From the NCBI RefSeq assembly GCF_009760405.1, contig NZ_WRPP01000002.1:930001-994000 (forward strand): DNA of 64,000 nt. The letters are read 5' to 3'. A model generated the notes under the pieces. That model had not been told where the DNA came from. It made no database searches and worked only from the letters and a program-made list of their open reading frames with translations. Source of the DNA: Nocardia terrae. GTDB lineage: Bacteria; Actinomycetota; Actinomycetes; Mycobacteriales; Mycobacteriaceae. The position numbers were made by a program, and so were the translations under genes. Shown here in pieces: positions 1 through 12,368 of the stretch; within the stretch, counting starts at the first letter, position 1; the number at the start of each line of letters is the position of its first letter.

Positions 1-178
1 GGGCGACATCGCGCAGCATGCTGCCGCCCAGGCCGGTCGCGATACCGATGACCATCACCCCGATCACGTCGATGCCCTCGGACGCCGCGCGGCGGGTAGC
101 GGTGACCGCGCCGCCGAGCGCGCCGACGGCGACCGCCGAAAGGTCGAGACCGGTTGGGATGTGGAGCAGTCCGGTCAC
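1..178 (-). CDS. TRIC/UPF0126 family membrane channel protein (partial, N-terminus only)
   Basis: The reverse strand encodes the first ~59 residues of a membrane protein that runs off the left edge. Visible features are two hydrophobic stretches, a short Arg-Arg linker and the signature-like segment GVMVIGIATGLGGSMLRDV, which matches the 'ATALGGGxxRD' repeat motif of the trimeric intracellular cation channel (UPF0126) family. The GTG start at 178-176 overlaps the TGA of the upstream isochorismatase gene as GTGA, so translation is probably coupled. Bacterial TRIC proteins are about 200 residues with seven membrane segments; roughly a quarter is present here. The family is involved in monovalent cation flux; the exact role is unknown. 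Confidence 0.7.
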   Translation of the reverse strand, partial: MTGLLHIPTGLDLSAVAVGALGGAVTATRRAASEGIDVIGVMVIGIATGLGGSMLRDVA

Positions 179-783
179 GGCCGGGCCGCGCGCGTGCTGG
201 CGAAGATCCCGGAACGTTCGAGTTCGGTTCCGACGGTTACGGATTCGATCCATTCCGCGGTGGTCGCCACCGCCGCGAACCGGGACTGCATGACGACCAG
301 TACCGCCTCGTGCAGCTGCTTGGCCTCGATCGATCCGGCCCTGTTGCCCAGGGCGAGCGTGCCCGTCGCATCGGAGAGGAATTCCACCGCCAGCCCCCGG
401 TGCACCGCGTCGCGTGCGGTCGACTCGTCGCAGTTCTGGGTCATGTAGCCGCAGATCGCCACGGTGTCGACGCCGTGCTCGGCGAGCCACTCGCCCAATC
501 CGGTGCCGGTGAAGCTCGACGGCAGCGTCTTCTCGATCAACAGATCGTGCGGCCGCTCGGTCACCGTCGGATGCAGCGCGAAACCCGCGCTGTCCCTGGC
601 GAAGATCGGTGCGGACTCGGGTGCGGCCTGCTGAACCAGAATCACCGGTATTCCGGCCGCCGTCGCCGCGTCCATGGCCGCGGCGATATTCGCCAGGCTG
701 ATATCGAGCGGGGGATAGGCGATGGGCAGATTCCCGATCACGTACTCGTTCTGGACATCGATCACGATCAACGCGCGCTTCAT
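175..783 (-). CDS. Isochorismatase-family cysteine hydrolase
   Basis: A 202-residue protein with the complete Asp-Lys-Cys triad of the isochorismatase/nicotinamidase fold: D9 in VIDVQ, K85 in IEKTLPSSF and C118 in the GYMTQNCDESTARDA block, where the family normally has a cis-peptide followed by the nucleophile. Length is typical. The ATG at 783 is the first good start. It is divergent from an XRE regulator that starts about 100 bp away, a common arrangement in which the regulator controls the hydrolase, and it overlaps a TRIC-type channel gene downstream. The substrate (an amide such as nicotinamide or ureidoacrylate, or isochorismate) cannot be told from sequence. Confidence 0.85.
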   Translation of the reverse strand: MKRALIVIDVQNEYVIGNLPIAYPPLDISLANIAAAMDAATAAGIPVILVQQAAPESAPIFARDSAGFALHPTVTERPHDLLIEKTLPSSFTGTGLGEWLAEHGVDTVAICGYMTQNCDESTARDAVHRGLAVEFLSDATGTLALGNRAGSIEAKQLHEAVLVVMQSRFAAVATTAEWIESVTVGTELERSGIFASTRAARP

Positions 784-871
784 GCGAATCAGCCTCGGCG
801 TGCCCGCGCTCGCGGACCAGTGCCGCATTCGTCCCCGGTATCGCCCGAACCGAGGTTTGCCAGAACCCCCA

Positions 872-877
872 TAAGAT
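872..877 (+). promoter_or_regulatory. Probable -10 element of a leaderless promoter for the XRE regulator
   Basis: TAAGAT sits 8 nt before the GTG at 886, the spacing expected if transcription starts at or next to the start codon. No Shine-Dalgarno sequence is visible. No clear -35 box was found. Confidence 0.4.
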
Positions 878-885
878 GTCCGGTC

Positions 886-1734
886 GTGGAAGAGACCTCG
901 CAGATCGGCGCATTCCTGCGCTCGCGCCGCGCCCGCCTGCGACCGGAGGACGTCGGGCTCACCGTCTACGGCACCCGTCGCCGTGTTCCGGGCCTGCGGC
1001 GCGAGGAACTCGCCCAACTGGCCGGTATCAGCGTCGACTATTACATCCGCTTCGAACGCGGCCGCCTCGACAATGTCTCCGACTCGGTCATCGACGCCGT
1101 TGCCAGGGCCCTGCGCCTGGACCCGGACGAGCACCGCCACCTGCACAATCTCGCGCACCCGCCCGCACACGACGTCCCGGACTCGCCGCGGATCCGTCCT
1201 GGCCTGCAGCAATTGGTGGCCGCGGTGGACCCCAACCCCGCCTACGTGGTCGGCCACCACACCAACATCCTGGCCTGGAACCGGGCCGCCGCAGCGATCT
1301 TCGATGTCGACTTCGCGGCGATCCCCGATGCCGAACGCACCTGGGCGCACCTGATCTTTCTCAACGACAGGGTCCGCCGCGTCACCGCCCCCACCTGGCC
1401 GGAGATGGCCCGCCGCGTCGTCACCTACCTGCGCCTGCGCGCCAGCGCCCGCCCCGACGACACCGCCCTGCACGCACTCGTCGCCACCATGACCGCGGCC
1501 AGCGACCAGTTCCGCTACATGTGGGAGACCCACGATGTCGCTGATATTTCGCACGGCCGCTACCACCTCGACCACCCGCGTGTCGGCGAACTCCACCTGG
1601 ACTTCGAATTCCTGAATCTGCCCGCCGACCCGGGCGTGCGCGCCCTGGTCCTCTACAGCGCCGAACCCGGCACACCCTCGGCGGCGGCCCTGCGCGAACT
1701 CACGCACCGCGACGCCGATCCGGCCGGGAAATAG
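886..1734 (+). CDS. XRE-family transcriptional regulator with MmyB-like ligand-binding domain
   Basis: A 282-residue protein. Residues ~1-85 form a helix-turn-helix of the actinobacterial 'RRRVPGLRREELAQLAGIS' type, and the rest matches the MmyB-like (MLTR, PAS-like) domain with motifs such as NPAYVVGHHTNILAWN. Such proteins usually regulate a divergently transcribed oxidoreductase or hydrolase gene, here the isochorismatase at 175-783. The GTG at 886 is chosen because the HTH begins immediately after it and a -10-like TAAGAT lies 8 nt upstream. The open frame extends upstream through the hydrolase region, but that extension is antisense and not plausible protein. Confidence 0.85.
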   Translation: MEETSQIGAFLRSRRARLRPEDVGLTVYGTRRRVPGLRREELAQLAGISVDYYIRFERGRLDNVSDSVIDAVARALRLDPDEHRHLHNLAHPPAHDVPDSPRIRPGLQQLVAAVDPNPAYVVGHHTNILAWNRAAAAIFDVDFAAIPDAERTWAHLIFLNDRVRRVTAPTWPEMARRVVTYLRLRASARPDDTALHALVATMTAASDQFRYMWETHDVADISHGRYHLDHPRVGELHLDFEFLNLPADPGVRALVLYSAEPGTPSAAALRELTHRDADPAGK

Positions 1735-1850
1735 CTGAAACCCACATTTCAGAGCCGAAATTCGCGCGCCGATCGCAACCGGGTGCGGCAATTACGGCGG
1801 ATACCTGGAATAGTTGGGTCCGAACGCACAGGACCAAGGCGAAAGCGGGG

Positions 1851-3073
<1,223 letters not shown>

Positions 3074-3077
<4 letters not shown>

Positions 3078-4074
3078 GGCCGGTCTCGGAATCGATTGCG
3101 CCCGTGACGATCTCACCCCCCAGCGACTCCACGCACGCCCCGCCCTCGTTCCGGCAGGGGCAGTTGACCGACCCCCGGTTGACCGCGGCGTTGAAGACGC
3201 TCGAACTCACCGTGCGCCGCCGCCTGGACGGCGTCCTGCACGGTGACCACCTGGGCCTGATCCCCGGACCCGGCTCCGAACCCGGCGACGCCCGCATGTA
3301 CCAGCCGGGCGACGATGTGCGGCAGATGGATTGGTCGGTCACCGCCCGCACCACCCATCCGCACGTGCGCCAGATGATCGCCGACCGCGAACTCGAGACG
3401 TGGCTGGTCATCGACCTGTCCGCGAGTCTGGACTTCGGCACCGCGCTGTGCGAGAAGCGGGATCTGGTGGTCGCCGCGGCGGCCGCGGTCACGCATCTGA
3501 CCAGCGGCGGCGGCAACCGCATCGGCGCGGTGGTGGCCAACGGCCAGCAGCTGATCCGCATTCCGGCCCGCAGCGGCCGGGTGCACGAGCAGTCCATGCT
3601 GCGCAAGATCGCCACCACCCCGCACGCGCCCGACGGCGTGCGCGGCGATCTGCAGGGCGCCATCGAGGCCCTGCGTCGTCCGCAGCGCAAACGCGGTCTG
3701 GCCGTGGTCATCTCCGACTTCCTCGGCGATATCGACTGGCAGCGTTCGCTGCGCGCCATCTCCGGCCGCCATGATCTGCTCGGCGTCGAGATCCTCGACC
3801 CGCGCGATCTGGAACTACCCGATGTCGGGGATGTGGTCCTGCACGACCCGGAGTCGGGCCGGACCCGTGAATTCAGTGTGACCCCCACGCTCCGTGCCGA
3901 TTTCGCGCGCGCGGCGCAACGCCATCGCGAGCAGGTCGAGGGCGCGTTGCGCAGTTGCGGTGCGCCGGTGATGACCCTGCGCACCGATCGCGACTGGATC
4001 TCGGACGTGGTCCGATTCGTGTCCACCCGGCGCCACACCTTCGGCGCCCCGAATGCCGGACGGGTGCCGCGGCA

Positions 4075-4078
<4 letters not shown>
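3074..4078 (+). CDS. DUF58 domain protein of the MoxR-VWA cluster
   Basis: Up to 334 residues, starting at the GTG that overlaps the moxR TGA (GTGA); a second GTG at 3104 is also possible. The N-terminal half carries the DUF58 signature YQPGDDVRQMDWSVTART, followed by a degenerate von Willebrand A-like fold (VIDLSASLDFG). DUF58 proteins co-occur with MoxR ATPases and are thought to bridge ATPase and substrate. It is followed by a further GTGA overlap with the VWA gene, so the three genes form a translationally coupled operon. Orthologous by position to Rv1480. Confidence 0.88.
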
Positions 4079-5869
<1,791 letters not shown>

Positions 5870-5939
5870 GCCTTCCGCTCAGGCTCCACCCGATCGCCAA
5901 GCCCCCAGCATTCTGATAACGAGGAGAACCGACCACCCC

Positions 5940-6779
5940 ATGGCTGGATTGCTCGACGGCAAAACCGTCCTCATCACCGGCATCATCACCGACTCGTCCA
6001 TCGCCTTCCACGCGGCCGCGGTCGCGCAGGAGCAGGGCGCGAAGGTGATCATCACCGGCATCCCGGAGCGCCTGCGGCTCATCGACCGCATCGCCAAGCG
6101 CCTGCCGCAGGAGGTCCCCCCGGCCATCGGCCTGGACGTGACCAATGAGGAGAACCTCGCCGAGCTGGCCGACAAGGTCCGCGAGCTGGCCCCCGAGGGC
6201 ATCGACGGTGTGCTGCACTCGATCGCGTTCGCGCCGCGCACCCTGATGGGCCCCGAGGCCCTGCCGTTCCTGGACGGTCCGGGCGCCGACGCCGCCAAGG
6301 CGTTCGAGATCTCGGCCTGGTCCTACGCCTCGCTGGCCCGCGCCGTGCTGCCGGTCATGAACGAGGGCGGCTCGATCGTGGGCATGGACTTCGATCCGCG
6401 CACCGCGATGCCGTACTACAACTGGATGGGTGTGGCCAAGGCCGCGCTCGAGTCGGTGAACCGGTACGTGGCGCGAGAGGTGGGCGAGGCCAAGAGGGTT
6501 CGCTCCAACCTGATCGCCGCGGGCCCGATCAAGACCCTCGCCGCCAAGGCTATCGCGGGCACCGCGACCGATGACGCCAAGCAGCTGAACATGCTCAACA
6601 CCTACTGGGACGGCGCGTCCCCGATCGGCTGGGACGTCGACGACCCGACCGTGGTCGCCAAGTCCGTGGTCACCCTGCTGTCGGACTGGCTGCCGGGCAC
6701 CACCGGATCGATCATCTACGTCGACGGCGGCGCCAGCCACAACACCTGGTTCCCGGCCGACGGCTTCGGCGCCAACTGA
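5940..6779 (+). CDS. inhA: NADH-dependent enoyl-[ACP] reductase InhA
   Basis: A 279-residue atypical SDR. The N-terminus [20 protein letters not shown] is the InhA nucleotide-binding segment; S94 (HSIAF) and the catalytic Y160 and K167 (YYNWMGVAK) correspond to S94, Y158 and K165 of M. tuberculosis InhA. The C-terminal [14 protein letters not shown] is also conserved. It catalyses the last step of FAS-II elongation for mycolic acid synthesis and is the target of the isoniazid-NAD adduct. ATG at 5940 with GAGGAG upstream. Co-transcription with fabG1 and the ferrochelatase is likely from spacing. Confidence 0.95.
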   Translation: MAGLLDGKTVLITGIITDSSIAFHAAAVAQEQGAKVIITGIPERLRLIDRIAKRLPQEVPPAIGLDVTNEENLAELADKVRELAPEGIDGVLHSIAFAPRTLMGPEALPFLDGPGADAAKAFEISAWSYASLARAVLPVMNEGGSIVGMDFDPRTAMPYYNWMGVAKAALESVNRYVAREVGEAKRVRSNLIAAGPIKTLAAKAIAGTATDDAKQLNMLNTYWDGASPIGWDVDDPTVVAKSVVTLLSDWLPGTTGSIIYVDGGASHNTWFPADGFGAN

Positions 6780-6804
6780 TTCACGAGATATAAGGAGGAG
6801 AGCA

Positions 6805-7893
6805 GTGGCTGCGGAGCCCACGGCTCATGAAGTGGATGCCCTGCTACTGCTGTCCTTCGGCGGTCCCGAGCGCCCCGAGGACGTGATGCCGTTCCTGGAG
6901 AACGTCACTCGGGGCCGGGGGATCCCGCCCGAACGCCTCGCCGAGGTCGCGCAGCACTATCTGCACTTCGGCGGGGTGTCGCCGATCAACGCGCTCAACC
7001 TCGACATCATCAAGGCGATCGAGGCCGAATTCGCCTCGCGCGGTGTCGATCTGCCGGTGTACTTCGGCAACCGCAACTGGCATCCCATGGTCGAGGAGAC
7101 CGTGGAGCGGATGCGCGCCGACGGGATCCGTTCGGCGCTGGTGTTCCCGACCTCGGCGTGGGGCGGCTACTCGGGCTGCCTGCAGTACCAGGAGGACATC
7201 ACCCGCGCCCGGGCCGCCGTGACCGACGCGCCCGATCTGGTGAAGCTGCGCCAGTACTTCGATCACCCGCTGTTCATCGCCGCCTTCGCGGACAATATTC
7301 GCGCCGCGGTGGCCGAATTGCCCGCCGACAAGCAGGAATCCGCGCGCTTGGTCTTCACGGCGCACTCGATCCCGGTGTCGGCGGACGTGGCCTCCGGTCC
7401 GACCACCGAGGAACATCTCTACAGCCGCCAGGTCGCCGAGGCGGCCCGGCTGTGCGCCGCCGCAACCGGATTCGACGACTACGACCTGGTGTGGCAGTCG
7501 CGTTCGGGCCCGCCGCAGATCCCGTGGCTGGACCCCGACATCGTCGACCACCTCGACGCTCTCGCCGAGCAGGGTGTGGACGCGGTCGTGGTGTGCCCCG
7601 TCGGTTTCGTCTCCGACCACCTCGAGGTCATCTGGGATCTCGACAACGAGGCGAAAGACCGTGCGGCCGAACTGGGTATGGCCTTCGCGCGCGCGGCGAC
7701 CCCCGGCCCCGACCCGCGCTTCGCGCAGCTGGTCGCCGAGCTGGTCGCCGAATACCGTTCCGCCGCAGCCCCGTCCCGCCTGAGCGACATGACGTCGCTG
7801 GGCTGCACCCGCAACGGCGCGCCCTGCGCCGTGGGCTGCTGCGCGCTGCCGCCACGCCGTCCCGAAGTCGCGCGAACCGCGAGCGAATTGTAG
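6805..7893 (+). CDS. hemH: Ferrochelatase (coproporphyrin III ferrochelatase, CpfC type)
   Basis: A 362-residue protein starting at GTG 6805 behind a strong AAGGAGG. It has the ferrochelatase opening [14 protein letters not shown], the catalytic His in FTAHSIPVS and the Glu in the [13 protein letters not shown] segment. The C-terminal [16 protein letters not shown] cluster supplies the cysteines that bind a [2Fe-2S] cluster in actinobacterial enzymes. In Actinobacteria this enzyme inserts iron into coproporphyrin III, the penultimate step of heme synthesis. Third gene of the fabG1-inhA-hemH block, as in mycobacteria (Rv1483-1485). Confidence 0.93.
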   Translation: MAAEPTAHEVDALLLLSFGGPERPEDVMPFLENVTRGRGIPPERLAEVAQHYLHFGGVSPINALNLDIIKAIEAEFASRGVDLPVYFGNRNWHPMVEETVERMRADGIRSALVFPTSAWGGYSGCLQYQEDITRARAAVTDAPDLVKLRQYFDHPLFIAAFADNIRAAVAELPADKQESARLVFTAHSIPVSADVASGPTTEEHLYSRQVAEAARLCAAATGFDDYDLVWQSRSGPPQIPWLDPDIVDHLDALAEQGVDAVVVCPVGFVSDHLEVIWDLDNEAKDRAAELGMAFARAATPGPDPRFAQLVAELVAEYRSAAAPSRLSDMTSLGCTRNGAPCAVGCCALPPRRPEVARTASEL

Positions 7894-7896
7894 TGT
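7891..7896 (+). promoter_or_regulatory. Probable -10 of a leaderless promoter, overlapping the hemH stop codon
   Basis: TAGTGT begins in the TAG stop of the ferrochelatase gene and ends 7 nt before the GTG at 7904. No ribosome binding site precedes that GTG, so a leaderless transcript is likely for the next small gene. Confidence 0.4.
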
Positions 7897-7903
7897 CGCC
7901 CAG

Positions 7904-8137
7904 GTGACCAACCCCGCCCGCGCCACCCAGCAGCGACGTCAGCCCGCCTCGAGCAGCGCCCCCGCCCGCAAGAAGCGCACCTTCGGCCCGCCCGACATGT
8001 TCGTCTGGGCCCCCGTGCTGACCCTGTTCCTCACGGCCGGAATCGTCGGCACCATCGGCCAATCCATCGGCTTCGCCGCCGCCTTCGTCGGCATCGCCGT
8101 CCTCATGGTCGTCGCCGACATGTGGTTCAACCGCTGA
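7904..8137 (+). CDS. Small two-helix membrane protein, function unknown
   Basis: A 77-residue protein that begins 10 bp after the ferrochelatase stop. The first ~28 residues are Ser/Pro/Ala-rich and basic (RKKR), followed by two hydrophobic helices (about 33-50 and 53-71) ending MWFNR. No functional family was recognised. It may be the last gene of the hemH operon or be read from its own leaderless promoter (TAGTGT, 7 nt before GTG). Confidence 0.65.
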   Translation: MTNPARATQQRRQPASSSAPARKKRTFGPPDMFVWAPVLTLFLTAGIVGTIGQSIGFAAAFVGIAVLMVVADMWFNR

Positions 8138-8219
8138 CGGTTTCGCGAGAACCGGTCGCAACCCGACCGGTTCGAATCAGCGGATAGCATCGCGGGGCAC
8201 GTTCGACAGAGGGGGACCC

Positions 8220-8936
8220 ATGACCACGCCCGACCAGCAGCCGAGTCCTGCGGATTCGCAGCCGACTTCGCCCGAAGCCGCGTCGATTCCCCCGCAGGCG
8301 CCGCCGATTCCGGTCGGCGCGCCGCCGGTTCCCGCTCCCGCCGCGCCGTATTTCCCGGCGCAACCCGGTTTCGCGCCCCAGTATCAGCCGCCGCAATATG
8401 TTCCGGCGTACCAGCCGCAGCAGCCGTTGCCCGCCCGTCGTTCGGCGGTCCCGCTCGTGATCGCGTGCATCGCAAGTATTCTCGCCGTGCTCGGTATCGC
8501 CGGGACGGTGACGGGATTCGTGCTGTACGCGGGCCAGCGGGACAAACCGTCGGCCGATGCGGACTCCAAGGCCGCGCAGGACGCCGCCTGCGATTTCATG
8601 ACGAAGTTCGGGTCCTACGACTACACGAATTTCGACCGGAACAACGCGGCGCTTCTGGATGCCAGCACCGGCGGATTCAAGAAGACCTATTCCGACACCG
8701 CCGCCACCATGAAGAGCACCGTCGAGTCGCAGAAGGTCCGCAGCAAGGTTATCGAGAACCACTGTGGCGTGGTGTCGGTCGGCGACCACAAGGCACAGGT
8801 GCTCGTCGCGATGAAACAAACGGTGTCGAACAATGCGCAGCCCGATTCCGAGCCTCGAATCACGACGGTGACGGTCTCGCTGGAACAGCAATCCGATGAC
8901 CGCTGGCTCGTGAGTGATGTGTCCATCGTGAGTTGA
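8220..8936 (+). CDS. Proline-rich single-pass membrane protein with extracellular lumazine/Mce-associated-like domain
   Basis: A 238-residue protein behind AGGGGGA. Residues 1-70 are a Pro/Gln-rich cytosolic tail, residues ~79-102 one membrane helix, and the remainder a soluble domain (ACDFMTKFGSYDY... VSLEQQSDDRWLVSDVSIV). This architecture, with a small cystatin/NTF2-like extracytoplasmic domain ending in 'W.V.D', recalls Mce-associated and similar actinobacterial envelope proteins. The exact function is unknown. Pro-rich tails of this kind often bind cytosolic partners. Confidence 0.65.
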   Translation: MTTPDQQPSPADSQPTSPEAASIPPQAPPIPVGAPPVPAPAAPYFPAQPGFAPQYQPPQYVPAYQPQQPLPARRSAVPLVIACIASILAVLGIAGTVTGFVLYAGQRDKPSADADSKAAQDAACDFMTKFGSYDYTNFDRNNAALLDASTGGFKKTYSDTAATMKSTVESQKVRSKVIENHCGVVSVGDHKAQVLVAMKQTVSNNAQPDSEPRITTVTVSLEQQSDDRWLVSDVSIVS

Positions 8937-8960
8937 CGGCCGCCATGGCCGAACCCCACG

Positions 8961-9653
8961 TCATTTCAGCACGTTCACCGCGCGGGCGATGACCAGGCTG
9001 ACGGTGATGAGGGAGACCCCGGATTGCCCCATCATCAGGGTCTTGGCCCAGCGGGACATGGGCATCACGTCGGTGGGGCTGAATGCCGTTGCGTTGGTGA
9101 AGGACAGGTACAGGTAGTCCGGGAATTGCGGCTCCCATTCGGGGTCGGTGAGGTTCGGGTTCTGCATCTGCACCCAGAGGAAGTCGGGGTAGGGCTTGCG
9201 GGCGTGGGCGCGGGCGGCGGGGCCACCGCGGTCCAGTTCCCAGTACCAGAGCGCGAATACGAGCACATTGGTCAGCCAAATCGCGCCGCCGGAGCTGAGC
9301 AGCCCGGCCGGGTTGTCGCTGACCGTGCCGTTGAGTAGGCCCAGGACCAGGTGGTACACCGACCACACCAGGCCGAATCCCAGCACGGCCATCAGCAGCA
9401 GGCTGAACCGGCGCAGCCACATTTCCTCGTGATCGAGCCGGATCGGGCTGGCGACCATCAGGACGATGAGCAACAACAGCCCGATCCCCGGAACCAGCCA
9501 CCGCGGCCCCGCCTCGAACTGCTTGGGCAGGAAGTACTGCACGACCAGGATTCCGATGATCGCCGCTGTTGCCGCCCACCGCGATTCCCCGGCCGTGCGC
9601 CGCGCCCACGCGGGCACCTGATCATCGTCGGTCTCGTTCCCAGGCGTGCTCAC
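8961..9653 (-). CDS. Channel-like membrane protein related to DUF1345
   Basis: A 230-residue integral membrane protein with about five hydrophobic segments. Near the C-terminus the DYLYLSFTNATAFSPTDV segment resembles the 'DFLYFSFTxxxxxxxSDV' signature of DUF1345 and the pore helix/selectivity region of simple ion channels (YFSFTT..GYGD), but the glycines of a K+ filter are absent. The GTG at 9653 lies inside the last codons of the upstream MFS gene (32-nt overlap), so the two are likely co-transcribed. Ion selectivity cannot be inferred. Confidence 0.6.
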   Translation of the reverse strand: MSTPGNETDDDQVPAWARRTAGESRWAATAAIIGILVVQYFLPKQFEAGPRWLVPGIGLLLLIVLMVASPIRLDHEEMWLRRFSLLLMAVLGFGLVWSVYHLVLGLLNGTVSDNPAGLLSSGGAIWLTNVLVFALWYWELDRGGPAARAHARKPYPDFLWVQMQNPNLTDPEWEPQFPDYLYLSFTNATAFSPTDVMPMSRWAKTLMMGQSGVSLITVSLVIARAVNVLK

Positions 9654-10839
9654 GCGAGTGAGTATGCCCGCTGAGGGGTCGCGGACCGCGCCACCCGGAC
9701 CGGTGCGTCGATGGGCGTGAGACGAGGATCGTGAGCAGGGCAGCGCAGCCGGTGAGTGCGGCCGCCACGAGATAGATCGGGCGCGGGCCGGATCCGGAAT
9801 CGGCGATGGCCCCGCCGAGCAGGCCCGCACCGGCCGCCGCGATCTGATACGCGGAGGCATTGACCGCCATGGACAGCGTCGGTGCGTCGGCGGCGGTCCG
9901 CATGACCCGGGCCTGCGTCCCTGGAACGACCGCGAATCCCAGTGCGCCGATCGCCACCACCGCCAGCGCGGCCGGTAGCGAATTGCGGGCCGGCAGCCAG
10001 GCTCCGGCGAGGGTGAGGGCGAGCAGACCGAGCAGCGTCGGCTGCCACAGCCGCGGATTCCGGTCATAGAGCGTGCCGCCCACGAGATTCCCCAGCGTCG
10101 CGCCGATTCCGTAGCCGAGCAACAGAATCGGCAGACCAGCCTGCGGGTAGGCGGCAACCTGGGTGAGCAGCGGCGCGAGGTAGATGTACACCATCAGGAC
10201 CCCGATATTGCCGATCGCCGTGAGAGCCAGGGCCCGCAGCACCGGCCGACGGGAAAGCACTCGCAATTCGGCGAGCGCCGACCCGTGCGCCTCCTCGCTC
10301 GATGCGGGGATCCCCAGCGCCACCAGCCCCGCGCCGATGAGGCACACGACGCCGACCGTCGCGAAGGTCGTCCGCCAACCCCACTGGTGACCGATCGCGG
10401 TGCCCAGCGGCGCGCCCAGGATCATGGCCAGATTCATGCCGAACGCCAGCCTGGCTACCGCGGTCCCCGTTCGCCCCGGCGGCGCCGAGCGCACCGCGAC
10501 CACGACCGCCTGAGCGAAGAACGTCGACGTGACCAGCGCGGTGACAACCCGAGCGGCGAGCAGCCAGTGCAAACCGGATGCACACGCCGACGCCAGATTT
10601 CCGATGCCCGCGACCGCGAGCAGGACGAGCATCAGGCGCTTGCGGTCCACCGCGGCCGTCGCGGCGGTGAGCAGCGGACCACCGACGATCATCCCCACGG
10701 CATAGGCGGTAACCACCAGCCCCGCGGAACCGACCGGAACCCCGAGATCCCCGGCCACCTCGGGCAGAATCCCCGCCACCACGAATTCCCCTGTGGTGAC
10801 ACCGAATACGCAGAACATCAAGACCACTGTCACGAACAT
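9622..10839 (-). CDS. MFS transporter (Bcr/Cml-type 12-TM exporter)
   Basis: A 405-residue protein with twelve predicted membrane helices. TTGEFVVAGILPEVAGDLGV near the start and the 'DRKRLML' loop between helices 2 and 3 are typical of the DHA1 arabinose-efflux/drug exporter subfamily (AraJ/SotB type). Its ATG lies 6 nt from the -10 of a promoter that carries a MerR-type dyad, and a divergent MerR regulator is adjacent, so it is probably an inducible exporter. The substrate is unknown. Confidence 0.87.
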   Translation of the reverse strand: MFVTVVLMFCVFGVTTGEFVVAGILPEVAGDLGVPVGSAGLVVTAYAVGMIVGGPLLTAATAAVDRKRLMLVLLAVAGIGNLASACASGLHWLLAARVVTALVTSTFFAQAVVVAVRSAPPGRTGTAVARLAFGMNLAMILGAPLGTAIGHQWGWRTTFATVGVVCLIGAGLVALGIPASSEEAHGSALAELRVLSRRPVLRALALTAIGNIGVLMVYIYLAPLLTQVAAYPQAGLPILLLGYGIGATLGNLVGGTLYDRNPRLWQPTLLGLLALTLAGAWLPARNSLPAALAVVAIGALGFAVVPGTQARVMRTAADAPTLSMAVNASAYQIAAAGAGLLGGAIADSGSGPRPIYLVAAALTGCAALLTILVSRPSTHRSGWRGPRPLSGHTHSREHAWERDRR

Positions 10840-10845
10840 GCCGGT

Positions 10846-10877
10846 ACGCTAAAGGCTCACGTCAACGTGAGGGTCAA
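10846..10877 (-). promoter_or_regulatory. MerR-type promoter and operator for the MFS gene
   Basis: On the minus strand a -35 TTGACC (10877-10872) and a -10 TAGCGT (10851-10846) are separated by 20 bp, longer than the usual 17. The spacer contains the dyad CTCACGT-tg-ACGTGAG (10856-10871). This is the layout of MerR-activated promoters, in which the regulator untwists an over-long spacer. The -10 ends 6 nt before the ATG at 10839, so the transcript would be leaderless. Confidence 0.75.
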
Positions 10878-10900
10878 GTCGGCGACACGCGGGAGAGCCA

Positions 10901-11275
10901 GTGCAGATCGGTGAGCTGTCCCATCGCACCGGTGTCAGCGTGCGCGCCCTGCGCTACTACGAGGAGAAGGGCGCGCTGACGCCACGCCGCACGCCCGCGG
11001 GCTACCGGATCTTCGACGACGCCGCGATCGACACCGTCGCTCACATCCAGACCCTGCTCGCCGCGGGACTCGGCATGGACCTCATCGCCGACATCCTCGC
11101 CTGCGCCGCCGGCGATGGCCCGCTGTTGGACGGCTGCCGCGATCGCCTGCTGCGCGAGCGCGAACGAATGACCACCGATATCGATCGCATCCGTTCCGCA
11201 CGATCCATGCTCGACCAGCTCCTCGATCCGGACGGCCCCGTCGTCCGGCCGGAGGCGCCGTCGCGTCCGGCCTAG
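10901..11275 (+). CDS. MerR-family transcriptional regulator
   Basis: A 124-residue protein with the N-terminal winged helix of MerR ([21 protein letters not shown]), the dimerisation coiled coil (~75-113) and a short C-terminal tail without a metal-binding Cys pattern apart from two isolated Cys (~63 and ~74), so a SoxR- or organic-ligand-type sensor is more likely than a metal sensor. It starts at a GTG 61 bp from the divergent MFS gene, with a perfect 7-2-7 dyad between them. It probably activates the exporter and represses itself. Confidence 0.88.
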   Translation: MQIGELSHRTGVSVRALRYYEEKGALTPRRTPAGYRIFDDAAIDTVAHIQTLLAAGLGMDLIADILACAAGDGPLLDGCRDRLLRERERMTTDIDRIRSARSMLDQLLDPDGPVVRPEAPSRPA

Positions 11276-11369
11276 GGTGGGAATTGATGACCGAAGTGTG
11301 ACGCGGGGGTTCGGGAGGACTTTCCGCCGGAGTGGGCGGGTTGTAGCTGAGGCCGATAAAGGAGGTCAT

Positions 11370-11825
11370 GTGACAAGGGAGTACAACCGGAATCCGGCGG
11401 CTCTGGCCGCGCTGTCGCCCGAGCAGTACCACGTCACGCAGGAGAACGGGACCGAGCGGGCGTTCACCGGGGAGTACTGGGACAACCATGAGCCCGGGAT
11501 CTACGTGGACGTCGTCTCGGGTGAGCCGCTGTTCGCGTCGACGGACAAGTTCGAGAGCGGGTCGGGGTGGCCGAGCTTCACCAAGCCGATCGAGGCGTCG
11601 AATGTGCTGGAGAAGCGGGATCTGAGTCATCTGATGATTCGGACCGAGGTGCGTTCGACCCACGGTGACAGCCATCTCGGGCACGTCTTCCCCGACGGGC
11701 CACGCGAGGCGGGCGGGCTGCGGTACTGCATCAACTCCGCCGCACTCAGGTTCATTCACCTCGACGATCTCGAGGCCGAGGGTTACGGACAGTACAAGTC
11801 CCTGTTCACGAAGGAGGAAGCGTGA
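11370..11825 (+). CDS. msrB: Peptide-methionine (R)-S-oxide reductase MsrB
   Basis: A 151-residue enzyme starting at a GTG just behind AAGGAGGT. Family motifs are [16 protein letters not shown] and RYCINSAAL, with catalytic C120. The four zinc-binding cysteines of many MsrBs are missing (VVSGE in place of CxxC, SGSGWP in place of SGCGWP), so it belongs to the zinc-free class. It reduces methionine-R-sulfoxide in proteins, using thioredoxin. It overlaps msrA by GTGA, making a repair operon. Confidence 0.92.
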   Translation: MTREYNRNPAALAALSPEQYHVTQENGTERAFTGEYWDNHEPGIYVDVVSGEPLFASTDKFESGSGWPSFTKPIEASNVLEKRDLSHLMIRTEVRSTHGDSHLGHVFPDGPREAGGLRYCINSAALRFIHLDDLEAEGYGQYKSLFTKEEA

Positions 11826-12334
11826 CCGACACGCGCAAGGCGATTCTGGCCGGCGGATGTTTCTGGGGCATGCAGGATCTGATCCGGCGGCAGCCCGGAG
11901 TGGTTTCGACCCGGGTCGGTTACACCGGTGGCCGCAATGACCATCCGACCTACCGCAACCACCCCGGGCACGCGGAGGCCGTGGAGATCGAATACGACCC
12001 GGCGCTGACGGATTACCGTGCGCTGCTGGAGTTCTTCTTCCAGATCCACGATCCGAGCACCAAGGATCGGCAGGGCAACGACATCGGCACGAGCTACCGG
12101 TCGGCCATCTTCTATCTCGATGACGAGCAGAAGCGGGTCGCCGAGGACACCATCGCCGATGTGGACGCCTCGGGCCTGTGGCCGGGCAAGGTGGTCACCG
12201 AGGTGACCCCGGCGAGCGCGTTCTGGGATGCCGAGCCGGAGCATCAGGACTACCTGGTGCGCTACCCGAACGGCTACACCTGCCACTTCCCGCGTCCGGG
12301 CTGGAAGCTGCCCAAGCGCGAGACCGCGCAGTAG
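11822..12334 (+). CDS. msrA: Peptide-methionine (S)-S-oxide reductase MsrA
   Basis: A 170-residue enzyme with the hallmark GCFWG motif; C13 is the catalytic cysteine. [17 protein letters not shown] and [13 protein letters not shown] are conserved family blocks. It reduces methionine-S-sulfoxide, complementing MsrB encoded directly upstream, with which it shares a GTGA start-stop overlap. A strong hairpin follows 35 bp after the stop codon. Confidence 0.94.
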   Translation: MTDTRKAILAGGCFWGMQDLIRRQPGVVSTRVGYTGGRNDHPTYRNHPGHAEAVEIEYDPALTDYRALLEFFFQIHDPSTKDRQGNDIGTSYRSAIFYLDDEQKRVAEDTIADVDASGLWPGKVVTEVTPASAFWDAEPEHQDYLVRYPNGYTCHFPRPGWKLPKRETAQ

Positions 12335-12368
12335 CTCCGGACCGCCGCGGTAGTCGGCGACCGCTGTG

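Noticed and set aside
154..885. Upstream extension of the XRE regulator
   Set aside because: It runs antisense to the isochorismatase gene; the HTH begins right after the GTG at 886.
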